Positions 13,001 through 25,799 are shown, numbered from the stretch's first letter. The stretch is 64,000 nt of DNA from Trichostrongylus colubriformis (GCA_963978905.1 OZ022260.1:39182259-39246258), one strand, 5' to 3'. The notes: generated by a model from the letters alone, not told the origin. Made by a program: numbers and translations.

Positions 13001-16000
13001 TCTAAGTCTCTACCCGTCCTGTGCTGGCAGCGTCAGCACCGCATGGTATGAAGGCGGCCTTACACTTCACATAAAACGGCAGAAACAGGTAATTAATGAA
13101 AATGGATTCTATGGAGATTGTAGAAGTATTTACAAAGATACAGTTCTCTTCCTTTTATTATCCAACACAGAAGAACGGCATCAGAATTTTAAAAAATCCT
13201 ATACAAGAAATTCGTCATCACTCAATGTTCCCCCAAACCAATATTGCTACAATCTGGCTCAGTCTATTCCTTGAAGTGATAGGGGTCATGCGGGTGATAA
13301 GGAATCCCCAAAAGGTGTCATTCACTTGAAAACTAGGGGTATAGGACGCCTACGTGCGAGGAAATCCTCCGCGAGAAAAGCGTCCCTAAGCTGTGCTGGA
13401 GGCGGTCTTTTTAGCTCCAGCCGCCTTCCCTGACTCGGTCCGCCTCCTACGGTCGACTTCGTCGAGGAATGATTGAGGTGTAGAGTAAGAAGCATGACAG
13501 CAGGATGATACCTATCCTATCGTATTGAAGCCGTATTGATCTGAAGACCTGTTGCCTGACGTGTAAGCTACGTGATGAACCCGTCCACCGGTCAGTATTA
13601 AAGATTGAAAGGAATGAAACAATAGAATGACCCCTAACACTGCCTTCAAAGGTAGGTTGTAGTCAGCTCCTCTAGTTGGAAGGATCGTGCACGGGAAAAT
13701 GAAATTCTCAATAACCCATATATTTATGTTGTACTTGCCCAACAAGGGCAGCATGCAAATTCTTATGGGACAAGTGAAAATCCGGCGAAGGGTTTTTCAA
13801 AGTGGCGGCCGACGGAACGGGGCATCCGACTGAGTCCCTATCCCGTCGTGCGCCGCGGTTCGAGACGGAGAGTGAGTGCTTACGTAATCTTCTTTTCTCA
13901 CTACGCATCTCCGACCGCGAAGGGCGATGGGGCGGGCACCTACTCCGAGGCTCCGCACCCTCGGCCGCCATTGAGGAGTTGCATTATTCCAATTTTCACT
14001 TTTTCGGGGGATTTTGCGAGCAGCCTTTATTAAGCAAATACAACATGAATACATAGTATTTTTGATTTGATAGCTGCTGTTTTTCCGCCGATTAGCACAT
14101 ATGCCACTGGACATGAAATGCGGGTTCGGGTCCCATCCGAGACCGAAGCTTTCGCCTATAACTAGGCATACTTGTAACAACTTTTGCATCGCGGGCTGCG
14201 GCAAAAATCAGCAGCTATCAGAAAACAAAAATATCAACATCAATATTTACTTAGGCTTTCAGCTTCACAGTTCCTTGCCGATATTGACCAACCGGCTCAA
14301 CACGTGCTGTGGTGCTGATAAGCTATGGTGAATATAAATGCATGGGCAACTAAGAAACTAATTTTTCCGTCCACGATTCCTTCGAGGGAGTATTCCCATG
14401 AGAAAATAAATTCCCTTGAAACCAATCTGATTGGTGAGCTGCGCCCGTACATGTTTTGCATAACTTTAGAAACTGCCACAGTTACTGACATTATATTTTA
14501 TGGAGGTTTTACGTCAGAACAATCCATCATTACGGTTTCGGTTTCATATTTAATGATGGAACCGAGTTTTTCCTGTGATGCGGAAGTCGGCAAGACAGGT
14601 ACGATATGAGCATTCATGAAGGAAAGTGAGATGAAAAATCCAAAAATTTATGCCATCGCATTTCGAAGAATTATGAATGACATCACAAAAGTTTCATTTG
14701 AGATCCAGCGTTTCACCCACTAATATTATTAGTTCCTTATTAGAACAACTTCTATATAAAGATAATGATACCTTCTGCACCCTTATCGAAGACTTGAACA
14801 AAGTGCTAGGGTAGGCATGGTCTAAACCACTTTTGAGGCCCTACAAAAATTGTACCAATTAGGTACATATGGGTAAGAGGATGCACACAAGGAGAGTATC
14901 GTTCCTTGAGGTCGTTCGCAACAAATATCTAAAGCACGCCATCGCCGCAAAGAAATTCGGACAAGTTTAATTTCCCTCAACCTTCATAGTAGAAGGCAGT
15001 GGTAGGGACAGTTCGGCCCCACTATGAACAAATCGGTGTTTATGAAAGTCGAGGTGCTTAGTAAAACGAAAGAGAAGAAAAAACGGAATGAAACGGTTCA
15101 AAACCAGACAAATAAGACCCTCTCTCCACCACCGATTCCGAAAAGGCGGGCCATGCTTATAAGAGGGGCGGGTTACGTTAGAAAAGTTGCTAAGGTTGAA
15201 AAAGATGCTTTATCCAGGACTAAGGGGTTCAGCACCTTTCACCGGGAATTTCGCCATAATCTTCCTAGGAGTTCTTATTACCGACATTACCGCTATCGCT
15301 GTTTTTAAGAGACAAAACATGAACTTACACCTTAAAGGAACCGGAAGGGGTCCGAAACAAGAGGAAGGTGCAAAGAAATGAGCATTTTGCAACGAACCCT
15401 CAAGATTAGAAGCAATAATAGGCCAAAAAACCCGACTCAAAAGCGCGACGCTGCGCTGTGTATTCGCAACCCATTCGCATCCAACACACTGACTTTCCGA
15501 GTTGCCTGCTGTAGAAGACGGGTCGCGGGCCAACGTTAGTTGGCCCGCGACCCGTCTCCTACAGCACCTGACTCCCAGCGCAAAGGAGTGGCCATTCCCA
15601 AATACATTAGCATTCATGTAAGTACATCTAGAAACAATACAAGAAAGAACAAAGTAAAAAGTAGAAGGAAAAAACAAACTTATGATAGAAACATCTCCTT
15701 TTGGCACCATGCCAAGGCGTCAATTGGCGAGTTTGTGCAATGGCGGGCACTTAAACTCGTCCACACTACGTCTGTTCTACCGCAAGCCAGAATTACCCCC
15801 TTCCGGTGTCTTTAACGACGCAGTTTCATGGATCGACACCCGCCGCTCTATATCTAGCTATGCCCCTCGGCGTGACTCTATTCCGGCCACCAACGGCCAC
15901 CAAAACACTGGTAAACTGGATGCATGCGCAAATCCACTTTCTGGCTGAAATCTTGCCCTCATATTTATATCATCCAACTTCAGCAGATCTAAATGTGAGT

Positions 16001-18564
16001 CACGCACGCCCTTTATGAATGGATCAGCAACTAGAGCTTGAAAGTATTTCGAAAAGAGGAAATAATTTCATATAGGTAAAAGGATCGACCGCCCATCAAT
16101 TTAGAAACGGAAAAATGTACACACCACAGAGCTGGTGAATTGATTGAATTGTGATTGCTACAGTAGCTATACCGCTAACCATGACAACCCCAAAACTGAA
16201 AGGAAAGAAGTGAGCCCAAATACTAATGAAATTCACTAATCTGATTTTGTATGACTTATAAAAATAGCGGTTGGTACTTCAAAATGATTAATTGTAGACT
16301 CATCTAACGAGTAGTACTGAGCACACAATATAAATTCGGTGCAGGTGTGGCAGCCTAAAGTGCAATCGTTTGGACGCACATGCGATATCGATAATCAAGT
16401 AAAAAGTGTCAGTGACATGAAGCAGCGTAGAACAGTTATGACAGATAACAGTGTTGGTAGTGGAGAATTAATGATTCCTGTATGTTCAATTACTACTTAA
16501 ATTTGCCTCCTCTGTGAGTTTCCAGTCACACATCGACGCCCATTACAAAAACTACCTCTTGACGACGTCTCTTCAAAACTAGTACCATTTGAGATTCGGT
16601 TTTGTCAACGATCGGGAAATTTGAACGGAAGAGACAGGAATGGAGCATACCTGGCAAACATCCTCAATGAATCCTCATAGGTCATACCACACGAATCCAC
16701 GAGAACGTTTAAAATCTGTAATACCAGTAGGTGTCAAAGATCTTTATTTCTAGGCTGGCAGTAAACAGCAATAGCCTCAGGGTCAGATCATCATAGGCAG
16801 TTTGGAAGGGCACATTAGTTGTTGCCACAAATTCCGGCCATAACGTTTGCAACAGGATATTCAACCCAAACGTTACGCAGGTCGTTGCATAGTCAATTTT
16901 CTCACAAAACATATTTTTGCTTGTCAGATTGCACGCTGTAGAGTGGGGTCACACCTATCAGTCATTTCTTCCTAAGGTTGAACAGAGATTTAATCGGTAG
17001 TTACGTGGAGCAAATCCAATGTTCTCTGAGTCCCGGTGTTCTCTGAACATTTTGTGAAGCAGAAAACCCACTATCAAGAACTACTATGCAAACGATACGC
17101 AGATATATGTCTAGTGACACACAGAATATAAACTAGTAAACAACTTTCTACAGGAAAAAAAAGCGTTTAAGACAAAAAATATGTAGGTGTTGAGTAAAAA
17201 TGAATCGCAGTGCTTAAAAATTCATACATTACATGGCAATTCTTGGAAGAAATATTTTTAAATTCTAATGGAACTCCTTAAATGCGCCCATAGGACTGTA
17301 TGATATCGAAAAATGCGGACCTTCAGGTATTGTACATGATTTTTTAAGCCTTCTACTACGCCGAATGGTCCATGATCCGATACGATCCCGCTTGCTTCTC
17401 GTGCATTTACATGACTGAGCTGTTCATCTTTCATAAGTACGCATTAATTGCATAAAGTTCGCGATTCAGGCGATCAAGCTATCGATTAAGTACTTGACAC
17501 GCCTGATCGCGCAATCAACAGGTATCGTTTTTAGCTTAAACGCCTAATCGTTTTGTCTGATTCATTTTGCCTTTGCCTAGACGCCTAATCGCTTGAAACG
17601 CAAATGCGATCGCTAACTCTGAACTCTACCTTAGTGTTCGACATTCACCACTCAACTTTGACATAATAGCCCTTTCCCCCGTCACTGGCGCCACTAACAT
17701 TAGCTCAGCTGTTGCATTGAGAAGTGTGTTCATCACTCAACCCTCTGCATCAATGTGACTCCAAGGCATAATCCTTCGATAATGACAAGGTCCGAAAACC
17801 AAAACAACACACCTGCCAGGCATCTTCTCCTTTTGTGGTGAGATTACGGAATAATTCTGGATTCTTTGTACATGCATCAATTACAAATTCTGGTTTTACA
17901 CCTGCAATAGAGAAGTAAGCTAGCAAAGAGCCGATATTGAATACATGCTCGACTCACCAATACTTACTAGAGATCGCAATGGTTGCGCCAGCTGTTGCAT
18001 AGCTTCCGAATCAGCCAGTGGTAAAACGAATGTTGTTCCACCACTTTCCAACTCTGACACTATGCGCTTCAACATGCTTGGACCTGGTACTAGATCATCA
18101 GGAGCATAAACTGTCGGTTCGTCATCAAAGCGCCCTCTATCGGATACCGTAGACAGTTTAGCGACACATTGCTGGGAGGAACGAGTAGAAAGCCATCGTC
18201 GTGGCAACACCTAGAAGAACACTCTCTCGTGCCCAGACACTGAAAATCAGAACCAGTTTCAGGGCAGTAAAATTTCCTTCCCTCACAAATACAGTGATCG
18301 ATACTAGGAAAACACCAATTTACGTGCACATAGAACTATAAGAATTATTGCTACCATTCCAGAAACAGCCTCCGCTGGGCCGAATCGCTACAATTTGTGG
18401 CGACGTAGACAGAGGAAGTAATTAGAAGAATTTCAAATGTCAACAGGTAAAAGCGACAAAATCAACTAAACTACCATTTCTGTTGTGGAACAAGCCGGTT
18501 TCGCCGACCAAATATGCCAGAAAAACTGCGATGTCCTCGCGCAGGTTGTGTAACCACGTCGCAT
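10079..18564 (-). CDS. mTERF-domain mitochondrial protein (MTERF4-like), 9 exons
   Basis: mTERF proteins are helical-repeat nucleic-acid-binding proteins in mitochondria; MTERF4-type members act in mitoribosome assembly. Exons: 18475-18564, 17958-18210, 17813-17901, 16651-16715, 11933-12128, 11764-11850, 10956-11096, 10757-10813, 10079-10270. All phases close and give 389 residues plus TGA, near the usual MTERF4 length. The N terminus (MRRGYTTCARTSQ, then LPRRWLSTRSSQQ) is basic, Ser/Thr-rich and acid-free, like a mitochondrial presequence. Repeats include GVKPEFVIDACTKNPELF (about 115-132) and VAAIVIAVPEVLL (232-244). The C-terminal block LEDIMTRHEFLLKTGRY with TPDPKHPQKK, then ENPRLWQILDS and VAGVTVEEWSVYRAYSEQL, is typical of MTERF3/4 ends. 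The ATG lies one base after TTTCTAG, so the message is probably trans-spliced. The 4.5-kb intron at 12129-16650 carries a SINE and MITEs. Which MTERF subtype it is remains an inference. Confidence 0.85.
12245..12510 (+). mobile_element. tRNA-derived SINE, copy 2
   Basis: Same family as the SINE at 9213: GACAGGTAGCGCGCAC, a B-box region GATCAAATCCCGC, GCCCAGGCCAATCAAGCC, GACCCGTCTGGG and GGATGCGCGGCGCA occur in the same order. It lies within the long fifth-position intron of the mTERF gene (12129-16650), antisense to that gene. The 3' end is diverged and I could not define a target-site duplication. Confidence 0.7.
13340..13660 (+). repeat. Dispersed repeat, partner of 48740-49000
   Basis: The segment shares a collinear set of short blocks with 48740-49000: AAATCCTCCGC, ACGGTCGACTT, a GAG.AT.G.TTGA.GTGTA block, GTATCAAAGATTGGAATGAATG versus GTATTAAAGATTGAAAGGAATG, and GACCCCTAACACTGCCTT versus GACCCTACCAAAACCTTT. 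It is a diverged interspersed repeat inside an mTERF intron and has no coding frame. Confidence 0.5.
13678..14075. mobile_element. Palindromic MITE family A, copy A1
   Basis: Left-arm blocks (CGTGCACGGGAAAATGA, AACCCATATATTTATGTTG) and right-arm blocks (TTAAGCAAATACAACATGAATA) are inverted versions of each other, with a GC-rich centre containing CCCGTCGTGCGCCGCGGTTCGAGA. It matches the complete copies at 41676-42103, 42818-43227 and 53201-53630. This copy is the most diverged. It sits in an mTERF intron. Confidence 0.7.
14325..14410. repeat. Fragment of MITE family A
   Basis: AATATAAATGCATGGGCAAC followed by TAAGAAACTAATTTTTCCGT and CACGATTCCTTCGAGG matches the terminal arm of family A (CATAAATATATGGGTAAC, then AAACTCATTTTTCCGT and ACGATTCCTTT). 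Only one terminal arm is present. Confidence 0.5.
15507..15570. repeat. Near-perfect GC-rich hairpin
   Basis: TGCTGTAGAAGACGGGTCGC then GGGCCAAC is followed after the tetranucleotide GTTA by the reverse complement GTTGGCCCGCGACCCGTCTC then CTACAGCA. That gives an arm of about 28 bp with one base discrepancy and a 4-base loop. It lies in the large mTERF intron. It is probably the core of a fold-back MITE, but I see no wider terminal repeats. Confidence 0.75.
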
Positions 18565-18568
18565 TCTA
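18565..18568 (-). promoter_or_regulatory. Probable spliced-leader acceptor of the mTERF gene
   Basis: On the minus strand the sequence reads TTCGTTTCTAG then A then the initiator ATG. A 3' splice acceptor one base before an ATG, with no donor or coding exon needed upstream, is the usual appearance of a nematode trans-splice site. The leader type (SL1 or an operon-type SL2) cannot be told from this sequence. Confidence 0.6.
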
Positions 18569-19911
18569 GAAACGAACAAAAAGTAGAAGTAATCGAGAAG
18601 AAAGCACAGTAATCGAAAGTAGTGTGGTATAAGAATGCGTTCACATGTAAATGTGAAGATATATCGGACCCGAATGGGTATCTAACCCAGCACCAACAGT
18701 TCAACAAAATTGCTATTAAAACACTTTATCCTTAGCTAAAACGCGCAGCTCAATGAATTATAAAACAAATCCCATCTAGACTTCTCAGCTTTTTCTTCTT
18801 GACAACCAAACAAAGGCACTGGCATAGGGGTAGGTGATTCAAAAACCAAGCTCACAACATAGAGCTACGTCAAGGGTTACGTCACCTAGCTGTAGGTACC
18901 CTTACAATGGGGAAGGGAAGCTAATGAATGGACACCGGCTGCCGTCTACAGTCGATATACCCATCAACTGCGCATTCAAACGTCCATACGAATCAAATGA
19001 GGCTAAGTGCAAGGCGCAAACTGAAGCGGTTTTGCGGTACCATCGCAAATTAACCCTTTAGGATAATGGAACGATACCGATACAATATACACTTACACTG
19101 AATTCACGAAATTCGCTCTGAGGGCGTCATACTTATCGTTTTCACCAGCAACAAAGCTCTCAAGAATAGATCACTCTCCTACGCACCACAAATAGCCTGC
19201 TCAGCTACCACCAACTAACATATCATTGATGGTGATGCCCCTTCAAAGTTGAACTTCTTCACTGTATGATAAATGGGATTCAGAGAAAATAACTTTCCCT
19301 TATGTTTGGTTCTCAAAAAGTAATCGATTCTAAGAAACATAAGGAGAATAAAAGTTCAATAACTGTGCCAAATCAAATCATGAGGAACAACATGAACAGA
19401 AACAACTTGACAAACACTGCTAGAAATCGAGATTCGAAATGAAAAAGCAATCATGCAAAAGCAACACCTAAATATCCGAAGTAATGAAGAAAAACAAGCC
19501 AATCAAGCGTAGAACAAAAAAAATATCAAAAAGTTATGAAGAAATTGAGAAAGTAATGAATCTCATTATCAAGTACTGACCAAAAAGAATAAATAGAAGA
19601 GCAAAATTCAGTATCACAACCAGTGGAAATGTATTTGATCGTCGGGATACATTTTGATAATCTCATTCAACGGGAAAGAAACCGAATGCAAAGAGTTTCA
19701 TAGAAAGAATAAAGAACACAAACTAAAAAACATCAATGAAATTAAGAAAGAAAGAGTATTGTAAGTAGTCAATCAAGGCTCACCGTACGTAAACTATGCG
19801 TTTTTGATAATTAAGACAAGCATTTTTTGCTGACAAATAACGAGAATATTACGAGGTTAAAACACAAAACATCAAAACAATGGAAAAGTTCATGTCCCAA
19901 CTTGAATGGAT
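18569..19911. other. Intergenic spacer between AP-1 mu and mTERF genes
   Basis: About 1.34 kb of AT-rich sequence between the stop of the AP-1 mu gene and the probable trans-splice site of mTERF, both on the minus strand. I see no exon in it. The spacing is longer than usual for a C. elegans operon (about 100 bp), so co-transcription is possible but not shown. Confidence 0.5.
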
Positions 19912-22900
19912 TCACTTCATTCTCATTTGATATTCGCCATTTTGTGTTATATATCGAACCCATGGTAAAGCTTGATAACCACTCTTTTCTATGATTTTCA
20001 AATAGCGAACCTACAAATGTATAGAAATTGATAGCAAACATCTTAAGACTGCTTTAAAAATTGATAACAAATATGATATTTTACGGGTTTTTCACAGGGT
20101 GACAAAGATGTACAGGTAGATAAATGGATAGAATAAGGGCATATTCTGGACCCACTTTCATTAATAAGCTTCTTTCGAGAAGCCAATACTCGGAACCTCG
20201 GAAGAAAGCTGATTCTAACGCTTTCACGCTGCGTTTTTAATGATCATAACAAGGAGTTATTAAGGGCAAAGTGTTGGTACGAACGGCAAACAGAAATGTC
20301 CAGCATTCACTATGATAAACTGAGAAAGAAAGAACCCAGGATACACCCCACTCTTACCGAGAGAGCCGTGGTAAGATAAGCTACATTTGATGGTTTAGAA
20401 AAAAGAACGAAAAACCTACACGTACCCAAACCATTCTTACCCTTAGAAACTTTCAGATACTTGTTCCCAACCACGAGTAAAACTGTTAGCTTCGCAACGC
20501 AATCTACATACTTGGCAGTGTCAGTCATTCCGCCTCTATTTCCTCTATCAATGGACCCTTCGTTACAACCACTTAACAGCAAAATGAATGTCAGTCAAGG
20601 CAGAAGAAGACAAAGAGATACAAAAAAGGTAGAATAGTACCTGAATACCCGACGTTGTGAAGTACGGGATCTCAAACTTTACTTTTATCGGAGGTTTTCC
20701 TTCTACTTCCTCACCAACTACAGATGGTAACGAGAAATGAGCACTCAACAAATACTCTTTGCCACCTAAACACTTTATATCATAATCCATAAAATATGAA
20801 ACATGTCGAATATGAATAAAAACAGCTGCTATATCGCAAAGTAGATTTTTCAGGCCCACCTGGAAAACTCTTGATTGTCCAGACAAATGCACTTTGCTCA
20901 GGTGCATAGCGTACTGCTCCAATGCTTGTCTTAAACTTCGGTGAGTCAGCATCCGATGGGACTGGGATGATGACTTCCACATTATTGGCAGTGGAACGAC
21001 GCTTGAATTGTGATTTAGCCTGAATACCGTGGAAATAAGAATATCACACCAACTCGATAACATAGCATACTAATTACTACAGTTGCTACAGTACTGGGTC
21101 AGTCCGTAAGTTCCGGAACACCTCGGCCGACTTCCATTTTCTGCTTTTTCAGACCTGTATTATTCAACGAATATCCACCACAACTATTTACAATTCATTG
21201 TCGACGTATTGAGGAGCTTGTTCGATTCTCTTCGATTGGAATTTCACAGGTCAAAGGAGAACGAGATGTCGATTTCGAGATCGTTTTAGGTGGCTCCTGT
21301 CATTATCCCTCCATAAAAAGATCTGGAGAGCAGAATAGGTAGTGATTGTTCAGAACGAGGTTAGTGCTACAGGATCAAGGAAGAGATGCCCACCTGACAG
21401 CCTTCCTTAATTTCCTTCGCAACTGGAGTTGAGCGAGGGAAGCAGACCCTTGCTGTTTCTCCCTCATCTGAATGGCTACCACTAGGAGGTTCACAGCAAA
21501 ATTCGCTTGGACATTAGCTTCAGACGAAAAATTTACCTATGCTTAGTTCACCTAAAGTTACACTAGCTTAGGTTGGACGCTGGCTATGGCTAATTATTGG
21601 ATCGTTTCAGCAGAGCCTCATTCGACTGGGGAAGGTTCAAACACAGTACCCGCTCTCCATCGCCGCTAACTATGTTGGATAGCCTCGCAAGATCCCACGA
21701 AAAGTCAGTACGTGTGATGTCAAGTTTTGTGTTGAGCCGTTACGTGTTCAGCACTTTAGGGAACAAACTCCATACTTTCAGTGTTTTCTGACTTCACAAA
21801 CAAGTCTACCTGTTCTAATCTGCAGGACCGGGGATACTCTGTCGCATGACAACTGTACTATCTAGAATCCTTCTCATGGCCCAAAGTGTCGCTAGTGAAT
21901 GTTATGGAGTGATGCGCTCATCATCTTCAGAGGAAGACCCATCTTTGAATGATTAGTGCCAGCACCGCTACATCAGTTGGAAGACCGCACCCTTCTACGT
22001 TGGACGATTTTGCTAAAAACCTTGCTCTCAGAAGATACCAAGTTGTGCGCTCGAAAACTGAGATCTTCAAAGGCCTCTCAAAAATTCACATAATAGCCAA
22101 GGCGAAAATCCAAAAAGTACGCGGACTAGTTTATCAGCAAGTAGCGAAACTACGGGATTCCTCTAGCAATTTTTACAGCAATGAGTGTAATGTGGCCCGA
22201 AACTTATGGTCCAATCCCAGTACATAAGCCGTCAAAAACACTGAAGAAAAACGAAATGGCAATAACAAAGTAGAACAAAATTGACGCTACCTTAACCATG
22301 AACTCAACGCGAGAATGAGAGTGCCTTTCAATATTGGTTTCGATCCAAATTAGTGGTTTGACAACTGTCGTGAGACGATAACTCATCAGTTCAAAAGCAC
22401 CATCGGGTGGAATAAACGAGATCGTTCTATCATTATCAAATCGAGAAAGTCGTACACACTGATGAAATTTAACGTCCTCCAATTCCACTGATTTACTTTT
22501 ACCGCCTAAACGTGAATTTCATCCCATGTAAAATTGAAGAGAAACGAAGAATTCAAAGACGCTTCAAATCAAAATGCTGCAAAAGAGCACATGCATATAG
22601 TTTTCAGGAGCAACATGTGTAAACAATAAACAAAAATAAACACGACACAGAGGGTTCAGTGACTGGAAGTACATGCAGAAAGTGCATAATCGTGTTTTTT
22701 AACGAATAAACAACCCGCTGCGACCTTCCAAATGCTCAATACTTTTTTCTATGGACAGATGAAAGTCACCTGTCAAGATTTGCTGCACTATGATTGCACG
22801 ATAGCTCTTAGTCCCACTATGGTACTCTTGACCCTGCGCTTCTCTTCATCTATGAATCACACTGAATTACGGGAATTGCTTTCGGAATGCAAAATATGCA

Positions 22901-25732
22901 AAATGCTAGATGCAACACAGTTGCAGCACGCACACATAGCGAAAGTGCATTTTAAACAGGAACAGAACCCTCTCCCACTCACGGCCGAGTAAATAATCCT
23001 TCGGCTTGGGTGAACAAAGAAATAGACAAAGGCATTTAACAAAAACGAGCAAATGGCAGAGAACATGCACAAATACACACCATATAAATTTCAAAGGACA
23101 GAAACTGCTCCCCTTTAAAATTCCAAAAACTCACGTCCACTCCCTTCGAACAGAACTTTGTCATTGAGACCAAGACGTAATTCAGGCATACCCGTCAGGT
23201 ACACTCGCATTTTGACAGAACCAACTATCTCGCTTTGTAAAACCGTACCGTTAGCATTCGCCTAAAAAGAATAAGGAAGTTTGTAGGTGGAAAGGCTCAA
23301 TGATGTGAAATATCGTAAATAAAGAACAACAACGAGACAGTGAAAATCAAATAAACAAAAGCATCTACTGTTCAGAGTGGAAAAGATCGTTATTCTAAAA
23401 ATTCTAAAAAATTTAGTTATAGGAACAACACGAGCACTTTAAACAAATCGGGAACGATCCATTAATATATGTGAATCGAATATCAGAACGTAGCCTAGCG
23501 TATAGATGCTGAAGATAACTCCAATCTCACTTCAATCCCCCAAAGATTGAGCAGAGGTTTAAGAGCGGTCATCAGTTAGTGAAGTACTGTTATTATGAAA
23601 CTCACAAGCATATTGACACTTTCGATCACATCCAGAAACACCTCATTCTTTCTGTATTTAATCCCTTCAGATCTCCATGAAACAGCATTTGTAACTGCCA
23701 TCGGAGGTCGCGGTGCAGCCTCAAGTTTATGACCTTCTTGTGTTATGAATCTATAAAGGGCAAACAATAACAATGGCAACTATTATCTGCATTCCTGAGT
23801 CAAATGTAGTAGAGCGGAAAATACTGATTGCCCACTCTTGAAGAATGCGACTTTCAGTGGTCTGCGGAAATCCAAAATCCATCATTTCGTCGAGGAGTTC
23901 ATAGATAACAACGAAGTTATCTCGCACCGACTCCTCTTCGACGTCTTTAAAGTACTCAGCGAATACCTCAAACGTATTATGATAATCTTTCAAAACTGAA
24001 ATATTATTGCGGAAATCCGACAAAATCATAAGAAGAAGCTGGTGTTGTGAATGTCGTAATGGCTTTGGAAACTACTCTAGAGAACCAATGGAAGGGAAGA
24101 CTTCAGAATGGCCACATACGAAGATACGAGCGCTGCTGCGACACAAGATTCCCCGCATATTAACAAAGGATTCTGGATAGAGACACTTATGAGGCACTTC
24201 ACCAACCATCTATCCGTTGGATGAATTAGCTGCAATAGTTACCCGCAGTATGGATGGAATGAAACTGAGAAACCACTTGGTCGTCACTTCCGCTTGCGAA
24301 AAAGTAAAAGAAACAACATGCACGGAAAGTAAGTCGCAAGAGATCGAGTTAATTTTTTAGAAACCCCAGAAACACAACAAAGAAATCATAAAGAAGCCTA
24401 CCTCAACACATTTGAATAGGAATGAAAGAACCAATGCGACATTAACATTTGTGCGACACGTCGAAACAACTGAAATGATCACCCTTCAAATTAGGAACGA
24501 TTAATCGTGATAAATATAATAATCAAGCAAACAGAGTTGAAAGATAAGCTTCTGATTTGAAGTGCACCTTTTTCCCTGGTAAGGGTGCAGAGTTCGAAGA
24601 TTACATCAGTGCTACCGTGAGAAGTCGATTTTCTATTAAAAACCTCAAAACTACAGGTTATGCAATAAATCCAGCTAAATCTGCGGAAAATAGTACTTCA
24701 GAGACTATCTACTCGATGCAATTTCTCACCATATATCTGCTTGATAGGAAATCATGTGAGCTCGTTCGGATGACCAACAGGTTAGTCTTCAAAAACCCCT
24801 TCTAAGATGCCAGGTTTGACTTCATTAGAAACAGGAAGTAATTAGCGAGCAGCAACCAGAAAGCAGTGCGGTATCTCGGATGAATTTTCTGCTGCTGGTC
24901 GTAATGTCAACTACACGTCCCCCCATAGATAAGCGCAGGAAGGGGAATATGCGCTTCAAGAAGTAGGATCAAGTCCCAGCCAACAATTTCGATGAATAAG
25001 GGAGCAGAAAATCTCAACGAATGTTCAGATACAAGAATGACGAAGCCAAAAGGAATTACTTTTCCCGCTTCTACAGTTCGTTTCACAATGTTACTATGTG
25101 CTTGAGTATGATTTGAAAAGCCATGAAATCAGAAAGGTCATGCTCATTGAGATACATGTATTTCTTGTTCACACTGGGAATTTCATCGTAATCCACCTTT
25201 TCGTGGAGCTGACATCTGAATAGCTGCTGTCGAATTTTGCTCCTCGGCTGAACGCTAGCGATTCAGATGCAATAGAAAACAGGACCCCCTCACCGGGTAA
25301 GAAAGCCACTGAATTCCTGACGATAAAGAAAAATTTGTATAGGAGGTAAAGGCAGGCAGAGCAATGGAAGATAAGGAGAGTTAGTGGACTATCCTGAGCC
25401 AAGAGTTAGGAGTATAAATGAAATGTTGTAAAAGCAACGATATGATCCGCGAAATAAAACATACGATAAATATTGTTGTGCTTGATGTAGACGAAAGTCA
25501 CATCCTGATTTGAAATCACAGGACAAGCCAATCCTTCCTCTTCACGATCCATGAGCAATGGAAGGAATCGATCGATAACGCTCATGTCCACATCTCCACG
25601 ATAATTACGGGATATTATAGTCTGAATGAACAATACGATCATGCTAAACTCATGTTTGATTGAAAATGAAATACAGCTAGTTGAAATTACTTTTCCCTTG
25701 AGATCAAGAATGAAAATGGCCGACGACGACAT
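19912..25732 (-). CDS. unc-101: AP-1 clathrin adaptor complex mu subunit, 10 exons
   Basis: The medium (mu) subunit of AP-1 selects tyrosine-motif cargo at the trans-Golgi and endosomes. Exons: 25691-25732, 25465-25621, 24402-24469, 23836-23966, 23606-23750, 23135-23261, 22291-22505, 20860-21019, 20641-20765, 19912-20010. All phases close to give 422 residues, the family length. The start [14 protein letters not shown] and [13 protein letters not shown] form the longin-like N-terminal domain. [20 protein letters not shown] and [20 protein letters not shown] lead into the mu-homology domain, which ends [18 protein letters not shown]171, D173 and W407 fall at the positions that bind the YxxPhi signal. 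Exon 4 uses an atypical TTTGAG acceptor; the TTTCAG 24 bases upstream of it would give an immediate stop. C. elegans has two AP-1 mu paralogues (unc-101, apm-1). [11 protein letters not shown] and the possible mTERF neighbour favour unc-101, but the symbol is an inference. Confidence 0.93.
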
Positions 25733-25790
25733 GGCTTTCGTTTGAGATTGGAGTGAGGCCCGTAAGCACTAGTTCATAATAACTAAAAGT

Positions 25791-25796
25791 CTGAAA
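25791..25796 (-). promoter_or_regulatory. Possible trans-splice acceptor of the AP-1 mu gene
   Basis: The minus strand reads GAAATTTCAG 58 bases before the initiator ATG at 25732. It is the only consensus acceptor close upstream. It could receive a spliced leader or end an intron in the 5' untranslated region. Confidence 0.4.
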
Positions 25797-25799
25797 TTT

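Noticed and set aside
12774..13274. 166-codon plus-strand frame inside an mTERF intron
   Set aside because: No recognisable domain or splice context; an equally long frame runs on the opposite strand, and it overlaps repeat-derived DNA.
15210..15710. 166-codon minus-strand frame
   Set aside because: It spans the GC hairpin at 15507-15570 and shows no conserved motif.
20440..20490. Minus-strand [10 protein letters not shown] followed by GTAAG, resembling the VRYLKIIEK last-exon start of AP-1 mu
   Set aside because: The genuine last exon [17 protein letters not shown] is at 19912-20010 with a proper TTTGTAG acceptor and correct phase; the upstream phrase lacks an acceptor and is coincidental.
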